A stretch of DNA of 5,768 bases from Pseudomonadota bacterium (lineage in GTDB: Bacteria > Pseudomonadota > Alphaproteobacteria > Rhodospirillales > Casp-alpha2), in assembly GCA_022563215.1 (NCBI GenBank), contig JADFNT010000121.1, forward strand, positions 1-5,768, given 5' to 3'. The notes beneath the pieces were generated by a model. It ran no database searches and was not told the origin of the DNA. It worked only from the letters and a program-made list of their open reading frames with translations. Position numbers and translations under genes: made by a program. Positions 1 to 5,053 of this stretch are shown in pieces. Every line of letters starts with the position of its first letter. Position 1 is the first letter of the stretch.

Positions 1-2
1 GG

Positions 3-104
3 TCAGTCGCGCCGTGCCCAAAACGGGACTTCGTCGATTTCCCAACTAGGCGCCGCATCTGGATCGGGCGGGGGCGGAACGGGAATGGCCGAAGTAGCGT
101 CTCC
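3..104 (-). other. In-frame open extension beyond the amber stop of the 105-719 gene
   Basis: Directly after TAG (105-107), in the same frame, 33 sense codons run to a TGA at 3-5. They translate to GDATSAIPVPPPPDPDAAPS and then WEIDEVPFWARRD. The Pro-rich, acidic composition continues that of the residues just before the stop (EKPAPSPSTTIA). This could be the lost tail of a longer protein after a nonsense change, a readthrough extension, or chance open frame in GC-rich DNA. There is no ATG in this stretch in that frame to suggest a separate gene. TAG also ends two other genes in the window, so wholesale amber recoding is unlikely. Confidence 0.3.
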
Positions 105-719
105 CTATGCAATCGTCGTGGATGGACTCGGGGCTGGTTTTTCAAAATAAGCGGCCATGATCCGCCGCGCGAGAGGCGCCGCCACTTTGCTCCCCTGGCC
201 TGCGTTTTCGATCAGGACCAGGATCGCACTCTTCTCATCTTCCTCCCAGGGGTCGGCCAAATAGACGATCATGCCGAGGACAGCCAAGGCGGCGCCTCCG
301 GCGATCCGGGCAATGATCCGCGATTTCTTCTCCTTGGCTTTCTCCGCGCGCTTCCTTGCGCCGCGCTTTTTGCCGGCCTCGATCACCCCCTTTTGGCCGG
401 CATACTCTTCCGCCTTGCGAATGCGTTCGTCTTTGATCTGGCGCAGAATGGCGGTGACGCCCTCTACCAAACGGGGGAGGAAGTGTTCGGGGGTGTCGTC
501 GGGAATCAAACTTTGCAGTTCGACGGTGAAACGCTCGATCTCCGGAGGGTCATCCTTGTGGGTGTAGAGCAGCTTAATGACGGCCAGGGCGCTGTCGCGC
601 AGCGCGCCCGCCGACTTTGCCCCCGATATAAGGGGGATCAACCCGGTTTCCGGGTTCTCAAAAACTACCTCCCAGTCGATGGTGCCGGCTTCCGTTTTCG
701 GCCAGGTTTTCTTGACCAT
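105..719 (-). CDS. Hypothetical single-pass membrane protein with PBP2-like C-terminal tail
   Basis: I do not recognise the whole protein (204 aa). Residues 1-100 look soluble and helical and contain acidic and Trp-containing stretches. Residues 117-138 are strongly basic (Lys/Arg-rich), followed by one hydrophobic segment at about 134-155 (IARIAGGAALAVLGMIVYLA). By the positive-inside rule the N-terminal part should be cytoplasmic and the last ~49 residues periplasmic. Residues 164-194 (AILVLIENAGQGSKVAAPLA, then RRIMAAYFEK) resemble the final strand and helix of penicillin-binding protein 2 (MrdA). The transpeptidase motifs SxxK, SxN and KTG are absent, so it cannot be a working PBP. The start at 719 is supported by a purine-rich GGAGG at 731-735, spaced 11 nt from ATG. 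The stop is TAG at 105-107, and the frame continues open beyond it. It is transcribed divergently from the terminase-like gene. The ORF is confident; its function is unknown. Confidence 0.72.
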   Translation of the reverse strand: MVKKTWPKTEAGTIDWEVVFENPETGLIPLISGAKSAGALRDSALAVIKLLYTHKDDPPEIERFTVELQSLIPDDTPEHFLPRLVEGVTAILRQIKDERIRKAEEYAGQKGVIEAGKKRGARKRAEKAKEKKSRIIARIAGGAALAVLGMIVYLADPWEEDEKSAILVLIENAGQGSKVAAPLARRIMAAYFEKPAPSPSTTIA

Positions 720-827
720 TCCCAGCCCCCCCTCCAGTTCTCCCTTATTTACCCTGTCCTGATCAATCTAACCAAAAAAAACACAAGCTGGAACTTACAA
801 CTAACTCACGCTCACATTACTGTGTAG

Positions 828-851
828 GTCCGCTTATGGCTATAAGCGGAC
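828..851. repeat. Perfect 10-bp inverted repeat (hairpin or operator)
   Basis: GTCCGCTTAT at 828-837 pairs perfectly with ATAAGCGGAC at 842-851 across the 4-nt loop GGCT. It lies between two divergent genes and has no T-tract, so it is not an obvious terminator for either. The right arm continues into CATTC, giving GCGGACATT at 846-854. The same 9-mer recurs at 1603-1611, beyond the terminase-like gene. A regulator site or a remnant of a dispersed palindromic repeat are both possible. Confidence 0.7.
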
Positions 852-890
852 ATTCATTCCAGCGCCTTCGATGTCGGTTAATGGGATGCC

Positions 891-936
891 GCCCGGGGCG
901 TAGAAATCCCTTGCCCGGGGCGGGGAAAACCCTTGC
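891..936. repeat. Two tandem copies of a 22-bp GC-rich repeat
   Basis: GCCCGGGGCG + TA + GAAAT + CCCTTGC (891-914) is followed by GCCCGGGGCG + GG + GAAAA + CCCTTGC (913-936). The period is 22 bp and 21 of 24 positions are identical. It sits in the divergent intergenic region of 336 bp, upstream of both flanking genes. The spacing of about two helical turns would suit a pair of protein-binding sites, but no known operator is recognised. Confidence 0.75.
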
Positions 937-993
937 TGGCGGTTATCCCGGCCGCCATCGCGCCCAATAAATACTATTTTTGTTCTTTTTTTC

Positions 994-1023
994 TTGACAC
1001 ATGCGCCTAAAATATGATCTTAT
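994..1023 (+). promoter_or_regulatory. Candidate sigma-70 promoter for the terminase-like gene
   Basis: A perfect -35 box TTGACA (994-999) lies in an AT-rich patch that contrasts with the GC-rich surroundings. With an 18-bp spacer the -10 would be TCTTAT (1018-1023), matching four of six consensus positions. An alternative TATGAT at 1013-1018 matches better but its 13-bp spacer is too short. Transcription would begin near 1030, about 25 nt before the start codon. The -10 overlaps the left arm of the inverted repeat at 1014-1057. Confidence 0.45.
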
Positions 1024-1057
1024 TCTCCTTTGTGGTATCATAAAGGCATAAGATCAT
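1014..1057. promoter_or_regulatory. Inverted repeat overlapping promoter and start codon (candidate operator)
   Basis: ATGATCTTAT (1014-1023) and ATAAGATCAT (1048-1057) are perfect reverse complements separated by 24 nt. The left arm overlaps the candidate -10 box and the right arm includes the first two bases of the ATG at 1056. The ribosome-binding sequence AAAGG (1042-1046) lies between the arms. A repressor bound to both arms, whose centres are 34 bp apart, would cover the whole initiation region. If transcription starts upstream of the left arm, an mRNA hairpin could instead hide the start codon. Confidence 0.5.
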
Positions 1058-1586
1058 GCGCCCCCAGGCCCCAACACCAATCCCCACGCCAACCCCGCTG
1101 AACCCCAGGCAGGAACGGTTCTGCCAGGGCTTCGTCGTTTACGCCACCGCCGCCACCGCCGCCATTGAGGCCGGCTACTCGCGCAAGTGGTCGAGGAAAC
1201 AGGGCTATCGGCTGCTGAGGACGGACCGCATCCGCGCCCGCATCAGGGAAATCCAATCGTCGCTCGCCGCCGGCCACGGCCGCGACATGGACGTGCTGTT
1301 GGGCAAGCTCGAAGTCGTCTACTGCCGCGCCATCGAGGACCACCACTTCTACGCCGCCGCCCGCGCCGTCGAGTTGCAGGCCAAGCTCGGGGGCATGGCG
1401 AAGCTGCCGGCGTTGATTTCGGGGGACACCCCCGCACCCCCGGTGATGATTCCGGGGGACACCCCCGCACCCCCGGGCATCCAGGGCAAGACCGAATCCG
1501 CCTCCCCGGGGCCACCGGATTACCAGCCGCCAGGGGGACAGCGAGTCAACCTGAAGATGGCCAACCTGAAGCCGGGCGGAATGTAG
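1056..1586 (+). CDS. Orphan phage terminase small subunit-like protein (Terminase_2 family)
   Basis: The protein is 176 aa. Terminase small subunits bind phage DNA at the packaging site and hand it to the large-subunit ATPase. Residues 15-63 fit the family's N-terminal DNA-binding region: [12 protein letters not shown], then [20 protein letters not shown] and [11 protein letters not shown], matching the usual pattern in which an LTPKQ-type start precedes an 'ATxAAxxAGYS' helix-turn-helix. Residues 77-114 ([20 protein letters not shown] and [14 protein letters not shown]) resemble the helical oligomerisation part. Residues 120-176 are a Pro/Gly-rich tail with two GDTPAPP units, probably disordered. 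The start is supported by AAAGG at 1042-1046, 9 nt before ATG. No large terminase, portal or capsid gene is nearby: a housekeeping aspS follows. It is therefore a prophage relic or a co-opted DNA-binding protein. Family assignment is by pattern recognition only. Confidence 0.8.
   Translation: MRPQAPTPIPTPTPLNPRQERFCQGFVVYATAATAAIEAGYSRKWSRKQGYRLLRTDRIRARIREIQSSLAAGHGRDMDVLLGKLEVVYCRAIEDHHFYAAARAVELQAKLGGMAKLPALISGDTPAPPVMIPGDTPAPPGIQGKTESASPGPPDYQPPGGQRVNLKMANLKPGGM
1420..1476 (+). repeat. In-frame 33-nt direct repeat in the terminase-like tail
   Basis: A 24-nt unit, CGGGGGACACCC followed by CCGCACCCCCGG, occurs identically at 1420-1443 and 1453-1476, with a period of 33 nt. It encodes two copies of an 11-residue unit containing GDTPAPP. 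Each copy contains GGGGG-ACA-CCCCC, a potential 5-bp hairpin. The tail lies outside the conserved terminase region, so the repeat probably does not disturb the DNA-binding domain. Confidence 0.85.
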
Positions 1587-1609
1587 ACATTCGCAGACAA
1601 ATGCGGACA
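1583..1609. repeat. Three GYRGACA heptamers spaced exactly 10 bp apart
   Basis: GTAGACA (1583-1589), GCAGACA (1593-1599) and GCGGACA (1603-1609) repeat with a 10-bp period, about one helical turn. The first copy overlaps the stop codon of the terminase-like gene. GAATGT/ACATTC (1579-1584 and 1587-1592) also forms a small inverted repeat here. GCGGACATT (1603-1611) matches 846-854. The helical phasing suggests a protein-binding array upstream of aspS, but a degenerate simple repeat is equally possible. Confidence 0.55.
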
Positions 1610-1622
1610 TTTCGACGGGGAT

Positions 1623-1650
1623 TTGCCATAACGCCGGGCCGCAATATTTT
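1623..1650 (+). promoter_or_regulatory. Candidate aspS promoter
   Basis: TTGCCA (1623-1628, five of six matches to -35) and TATTTT (1645-1650, four of six matches to -10) are separated by 16 bp. Transcription would start near 1657 and give a leader of about 95 nt. A perfect TTGACA at 1687-1692 has no convincing -10 at the right distance. Confidence 0.35.
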
Positions 1651-1652
1651 CG

Positions 1653-1721
1653 CCGGGTCTTTTCCCGTCCGGCAACGAGGCGCCCCTTGACAATCGGGCC
1701 ACTACCGGGCCTTTTCCCGGT
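1653..1721. repeat. Pair of 15-nt hairpin-forming repeats in the aspS leader
   Basis: CCGGGTCTTTTCCCG (1653-1667) and CCGGGCCTTTTCCCG (1705-1719) differ at one base and are 52 bp apart. Each has complementary ends (CGGG/CCCG). The second extends to a 6-bp stem ACCGGG/CCCGGT (1704-1709 and 1716-1721) with a 6-nt loop. They lie between the candidate promoter and the aspS start. The T-runs lie inside the loops rather than after the stem, so these are not ordinary terminators. Confidence 0.6.
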
Positions 1722-1752
1722 TACTAAATACAGGCGAAGCGAAGTCGAATTC

Positions 1753-3627
1753 ATGCACCCCTACCGCACCCATACCTGCGGCGAACTGAGGATCGGCGAC
1801 GAGGGCCAACCGGCGCGGCTGTCGGGCTGGATCCACCGCAAGCGCGACCACGGCAACCTGCTGTTCGTCGACCTGCGCGACCATTTCGGCATCACCCAGT
1901 GCGTCATCGACGTGTCGTCGGAGCTGTTTTCCATCGCCGAGGCGGCGCGGCCGGAAAGCGTGCTGACGGTGACCGGGCGTGTGGTCAAGCGCACCGACGA
2001 CACCATCAACCCCGCCCTGCCGACCGGCGAGGTCGAGCTGACCATGGACGAGATCGTCGTCGAAAGCCCGGCCGAGGTGCTGCCGATGCAGGTCTTCGGC
2101 GACGAGGACTTCGGCGAGGACTTGCGGCTCCGCTACCGGTTCCTGGACCTGCGGCGCGAGCGCATGCAGCAGAACATCAAGCTCAGGAACGGCGTCATTT
2201 CGTCGATCCGAAGGCGCATGACCGAGGCCGGGTTCATGGAGTTCCAGACCCCGATCCTGACCGCCAGCTCGCCCGAAGGGGCGCGCGATTACCTGGTGCC
2301 GAGCCGCCACCATCCCGGCGCCTTTTACGCCCTGCCGCAGGCGCCGCAGCAGTTCAAGCAACTGCTCATGGTCGCCGGGTTCGACAAGTACTTCCAGATC
2401 GCGCCGTGCTTCCGCGACGAGGACGCGCGCGCCGACCGTTCGCCGGGAGAGTTCTACCAGCTCGATTTCGAGATGGCCTTCGTCACCCAGGACGACGTGT
2501 TCGCGGCCATCGAGCCGGTGCTGGCCGGGGTGTTCGAGGAGTTCGGGGGGGAAAAACAAGAGGCGGGGAAGGGCGATAGCCCTGACAGGGAAACCAAACG
2601 AAAAGTCACCAAGCCGCCGTTTCCGCGCATCGCCTATGCCGATTCGATGGCCAAGTACGGCACCGACAAGCCGGACCTGCGCAACCCGCTCGAAATGCGC
2701 GACGCAACCGATACCTTCCGGGGCTCCGGCTTCAAGATCTTCGCCGGAATGATAGAGGCCGACGACAAGGTGCGGGTTTTTGCGATCCCGGCGCCCAAGG
2801 GCGGCAGCCGCGCCTTTTGCGACCGCATGAACAGCTGGGCCCAGGGCGAGGGGCAGCCGGGGCTGGGCTATATCATGTTCCGCGACGGCGAGGGCGCCGG
2901 CCCGGTGGCCAAGAATATCGGGCCTGAGCGGACGCGGGCGCTAAGGGACGATTTAGGTCTGGGTGACGGCGACGCGGTGTTCTTCGTCTGCGGGACGCCT
3001 AAGGTCTTCAACCCCTTCGCCGCCGCCGCCAGGACCAAGATCGGAACCGATTTGGACCTGGTCGACGAGGGTGAGTTCAAGTTCTGCTGGATCGTCGATT
3101 ACCCGATGTACGGGATCAACGAGGACTCAGGCGAGATCGAGTTCAGCCACAACCCGTTCTCGATGCCCCAGGGCGGCATGGAGGCGCTGGAGAACGACGA
3201 CCCGCTCGATATCCTGGCCTGGCAGTACGACATCGTCTGCAACGGGGTCGAGCTGTCGTCCGGCGCGATCAGGAACCACCGCCCCGAGATCATGATCAAG
3301 GCGTTCGGGATCGCCGGTTATGGCGCCGACGAGGTCGAGAAGAAATTCGGCGGCCTGCTCAGGGCGTTTCGCTATGGGGCGCCGCCGCACGGCGGATCGG
3401 CGCCCGGCATCGACCGCATCGTCATGCTGCTCGCCGACGAGCCCAATATCCGCGAGGTCATCGCCTTTCCGATGAACCAGCAAGCCGAGGATCTTCTCAT
3501 GGGGGCGCCGGCGGCGGTCGAGCCCGAACGGCTGAAGGAACTGCACCTCAAACTCAGCTTGCCGAAAACGAAGAAGCCCGGGGATGATAAAGAGGGTGAT
3601 AGCCCTGACGGGGATCAAAAAAAATAA
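1753..3627 (+). CDS. aspS: Aspartyl-tRNA synthetase (class II, probably non-discriminating)
   Basis: AspRS attaches aspartate to tRNA in the cytoplasm. Residues 1-105 are the OB-fold anticodon-binding domain ([20 protein letters not shown] at 25-44). The class II catalytic core follows: [10 protein letters not shown] at 126-135, [15 protein letters not shown] at 171-185, motif 2 [20 protein letters not shown] at 220-239, and motif 3 [20 protein letters not shown] at 552-571. The bacterial GAD insertion domain spans roughly 290-430. His33 in RDHG aligns with His31 of Pseudomonas aeruginosa AspRS, a mark of enzymes that also charge tRNA-Asn for GatCAB to amidate. The second reported determinant (Gly83 there) appears to be Asp here. 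The ATG at 1753 was chosen because homology begins at [12 protein letters not shown]; the frame is open upstream but unlike AspRS. The protein is 624 aa, about 33 longer than Pseudomonas AspRS, explained by extra segments near 266-283 and 605-624. Confidence 0.97.
   Translation: MHPYRTHTCGELRIGDEGQPARLSGWIHRKRDHGNLLFVDLRDHFGITQCVIDVSSELFSIAEAARPESVLTVTGRVVKRTDDTINPALPTGEVELTMDEIVVESPAEVLPMQVFGDEDFGEDLRLRYRFLDLRRERMQQNIKLRNGVISSIRRRMTEAGFMEFQTPILTASSPEGARDYLVPSRHHPGAFYALPQAPQQFKQLLMVAGFDKYFQIAPCFRDEDARADRSPGEFYQLDFEMAFVTQDDVFAAIEPVLAGVFEEFGGEKQEAGKGDSPDRETKRKVTKPPFPRIAYADSMAKYGTDKPDLRNPLEMRDATDTFRGSGFKIFAGMIEADDKVRVFAIPAPKGGSRAFCDRMNSWAQGEGQPGLGYIMFRDGEGAGPVAKNIGPERTRALRDDLGLGDGDAVFFVCGTPKVFNPFAAAARTKIGTDLDLVDEGEFKFCWIVDYPMYGINEDSGEIEFSHNPFSMPQGGMEALENDDPLDILAWQYDIVCNGVELSSGAIRNHRPEIMIKAFGIAGYGADEVEKKFGGLLRAFRYGAPPHGGSAPGIDRIVMLLADEPNIREVIAFPMNQQAEDLLMGAPAAVEPERLKELHLKLSLPKTKKPGDDKEGDSPDGDQKK
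2564..2604 (+). repeat. In-frame palindromic element inside aspS, copy A
   Basis: This stretch encodes the core of an extra ~18-residue segment (about residues 266-283) between the catalytic core and the GAD domain. Its core at 2571-2590, GGGCGATAGCCCTGACAGGG, can fold as AGGGC-GATA-GCCCT. It recurs at 3594-3613 with two substitutions. The flanks CGGGGAAGGGC (2564-2574) and CAAACGAAAA (2595-2604) recur, nearly joined, at 3630-3651. It encodes [10 protein letters not shown]. Confidence 0.7.
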
Positions 3628-3651
3628 GCCGGGGAAGGGCCAAAACGAAAA
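3594..3651 (+). repeat. Rearranged copy B/C of the aspS element at the 3' end
   Basis: GGGTGATAGCCCTGACGGGG (3594-3613) matches 18 of 20 bases of the internal copy and is read in the same frame, giving GDSPD again in the extra C-terminal tail. After the stop (3625-3627), CGGGGAAGGGC (3630-3640) and CAAAACGAAAA (3641-3651) repeat the two flanks of copy A without the palindromic centre. The T-for-C change in the stem leaves a G-U pair in RNA, so the hairpin could still form. No T-tract follows, so it is a poor terminator. Confidence 0.65.
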
Positions 3652-3652
3652 T

Positions 3653-3681
3653 TTGTAATCATCCAAAACAATTGATAATAT
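3653..3681 (+). promoter_or_regulatory. Candidate promoter for the SPOR lipoprotein gene
   Basis: TTGTAA (3653-3658) and TAATAT (3676-3681) are separated by exactly 17 bp in an AT-rich patch. Each matches four of six consensus positions. Transcription would start near 3688, leaving a leader of about 125 nt. The rest of 3682-3813 is an A-rich, gene-free leader with one small hairpin, GCGA-AAAA-TCGC, near 3703-3714. Confidence 0.4.
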
Positions 3682-3813
3682 GCGGATCAAAGGGGGGTCT
3701 GGCGAAAAATCGCTCCCGAACCTAGGGTGGGAAGAACTTAACCCCGCAAAACAATAAACACGGCGGACGCCGAACGGTTGCGACGAAAGAAAAAAACCAG
3801 CCAGGGTAAAGCG

Positions 3814-5046
3814 ATGAAGCGAATAATGGTCTTGGGGACCGCGGCGATCCTTCTCGGCGGTTGCGCCCTGCCGGTGCCGGTGCAGATAGCGTCGTGGGCG
3901 CTGGACGGCCTTTCCTACCTGATGACCGAAAAAACCATGGCCGATCACGGCATCTCCGTGCTCGCGCAAAAGGACTGCGCGGTGCTGCGGGGGCTGCTGG
4001 ACGACGGCCAAATCTGCCGCGATTACGACGGCACCGCGATCATGGTCGCCGACGGCGCCGACGGCGCCGATTTCGCGCCCATTGACGAAGACGAGGACGA
4101 CGGAGACCAATTGGCGGCGCTGACCGACGACCAGGACACCGTCGATTTCGACGCCGCGCCGACAACCTCCACCGGGCCTTTGGCCACCGACGACGGCGCC
4201 CGGACCAACGCCCGGCCGATCATCGACGACGGCGTCGAAACCGCCGTCCTGACCTACCAGCCCCTGTTTTTCGAGGACGGCCCGCCGGTGTTTTTCGAGG
4301 ACGGCCCGCAAATGGCCGGATACCCGCTTGAGATCGTCGTCGCCTCCGCCCCCGCCCCCGCGGGGCCCATCGCGCCGGTTCGCCAGGCTGACTTGGCGCC
4401 CCGGGCGGCCCAGGCAGATACTGTTGACGGTGAAGAAATCGCCGACTTCGAAACCGCCGCCGGTCCCGAATCCAGCCCCGAATCCGGCCTCGAATCCGGT
4501 CTTGGGGAGACTCTCGAGGTGGCGTCGAACTTTTCCGAGCCCTTCGTCGACGAGACCACCGTCGCCGCCCTTCCCGAACCGGCTCCGGCCGCGGCCGAAA
4601 CGTCCCCCGGGGACTGGCAGGCCGAAACCATCATGACGGGCAAGACGGTCAAGCCGGAATTCGAGCCCGGCCAGGAACTCGGCAGCGAACCCGAAGCCGG
4701 GCTTTATTTCGTCATCGGCTCCTTCCGCGAACACCAAAACGCCAGGAAGCTGCGCAGCCAATACCGCATCCTGACGCCGTCGGTGCTGGCGGCGAATCTC
4801 GAACAGGGCATCGTTTTCCGGGTCGTCGTCGGGCCCTTCGAGCAGGCCAACGCGAAGCGCGTCCACCGCTCCATCTATCAGGCCGGGATCACCGACTCAT
4901 GGGCGATCCGGGTGCGGCCGGGCCAGTGGTCGATGGCCCTGATCGATGCCCCGGCCGAGGCCCCGATCATGGCCGACCTGAAGACCGCGCCGCGGCCGCT
5001 GACGGCCATGGATTACGTGCAGCTGCTGGCCCAGTTGATCTATTAG
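3814..5046 (+). CDS. SPOR-domain outer-membrane lipoprotein
   Basis: The protein is 410 aa from the ATG at 3814. I prefer this start to the TTG at 3778 because it gives a clean lipoprotein signal, MKRIMVLGTAAILLGGC, with lipobox LGGC and lipidated Cys17; AGGG precedes it at 3803-3806. Ala at +2 suggests outer-membrane sorting. Residues 18-72 form a small folded-looking region (ASWALDGLSYLMTEKTMADH) with Cys55 and Cys68, which could form a disulfide. Residues 75-295 are a long acidic, Pro/Ala-rich linker, probably disordered. Residues 296-368 look like a SPOR domain (GLYFVIGSFREHQNARKLRS, then FRVVVGPFEQANAKRVHRSI). SPOR domains bind denuded glycan strands of septal peptidoglycan, so a role in division or the cell wall is likely. 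The tail at 369-410 is unassigned. It converges with the next gene at 7 bp. Confidence 0.85.
   Translation: MKRIMVLGTAAILLGGCALPVPVQIASWALDGLSYLMTEKTMADHGISVLAQKDCAVLRGLLDDGQICRDYDGTAIMVADGADGADFAPIDEDEDDGDQLAALTDDQDTVDFDAAPTTSTGPLATDDGARTNARPIIDDGVETAVLTYQPLFFEDGPPVFFEDGPQMAGYPLEIVVASAPAPAGPIAPVRQADLAPRAAQADTVDGEEIADFETAAGPESSPESGLESGLGETLEVASNFSEPFVDETTVAALPEPAPAAAETSPGDWQAETIMTGKTVKPEFEPGQELGSEPEAGLYFVIGSFREHQNARKLRSQYRILTPSVLAANLEQGIVFRVVVGPFEQANAKRVHRSIYQAGITDSWAIRVRPGQWSMALIDAPAEAPIMADLKTAPRPLTAMDYVQLLAQLIY
4266..4309 (+). repeat. 24-nt tandem repeat in the lipoprotein linker
   Basis: The 20-nt unit GTTTTTCGAGGACGGCCCGC occurs identically at 4266-4285 and 4290-4309, with a period of 24 nt. 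It encodes FFEDGPP then FFEDGPQ. The exact DNA identity points to a recent duplication by slippage or unequal exchange in a linker that tolerates length change. Confidence 0.85.
4467..4502 (+). repeat. 12-nt triple repeat in the lipoprotein linker
   Basis: CGAATCC recurs with its GAATCC part starting at 4468, 4480 and 4492, a 12-nt period. The encoded run is PESSPESGLESGL. Like the nearby 24-nt repeat, it lies in the low-complexity linker. Confidence 0.7.
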
Positions 5047-5053
5047 CCGCCCC

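Noticed and set aside
1..150. Plus-strand open frame entering from the left edge and ending at TAA 148-150
   Set aside because: It overlaps the minus-strand gene by 46 bp, has a Gly/Ser-rich translation without recognisable features, and the minus-strand frame over the same bases looks more protein-like.
393..827. 144-codon plus-strand open frame opposite the 204-aa gene
   Set aside because: It is antisense to the better-supported minus-strand ORF with its own ribosome-binding site, and runs into AT-rich intergenic DNA with no matching family.
720..1055. tRNA, small RNA gene or CRISPR array in the largest gene-free region
   Set aside because: No cloverleaf or CRISPR-type repeat-spacer pattern is visible. 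Only the hairpin, the 22-bp tandem repeat and the promoter/operator region can be supported.
1687..1752. 22-codon upstream extension of aspS
   Set aside because: The extension begins at a TTG inside TTGACA and translates to residues unlike any AspRS N-terminus. Homology begins at [12 protein letters not shown], coded from 1753.
1702..2559. 285-codon minus-strand open frame opposite the 5' half of aspS
   Set aside because: It lies antisense to the strongly conserved AspRS anticodon-binding and motif 2 region, and its translation resembles no family.
3594..3627. Intrinsic terminator at the end of aspS
   Set aside because: The AGGGT/GCCCT stem is followed by an A-run on the sense strand, not a T-run, and lies inside the coding sequence.
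3778..3813. TTG start giving the lipoprotein a 12-residue basic extension
   Set aside because: It would bury the signal peptide. The ATG at 3814 gives a standard n-region, h-region and lipobox with a nearby AGGG.
3127..4866. 579-codon open frame on the minus strand, antisense to aspS and the lipoprotein gene
   Set aside because: It is the mirror of two well-supported plus-strand genes and their intergenic leader. The product is low-complexity Arg/Gly/Asp-rich with no recognisable family; long antisense frames are expected in GC-rich codon-biased DNA.
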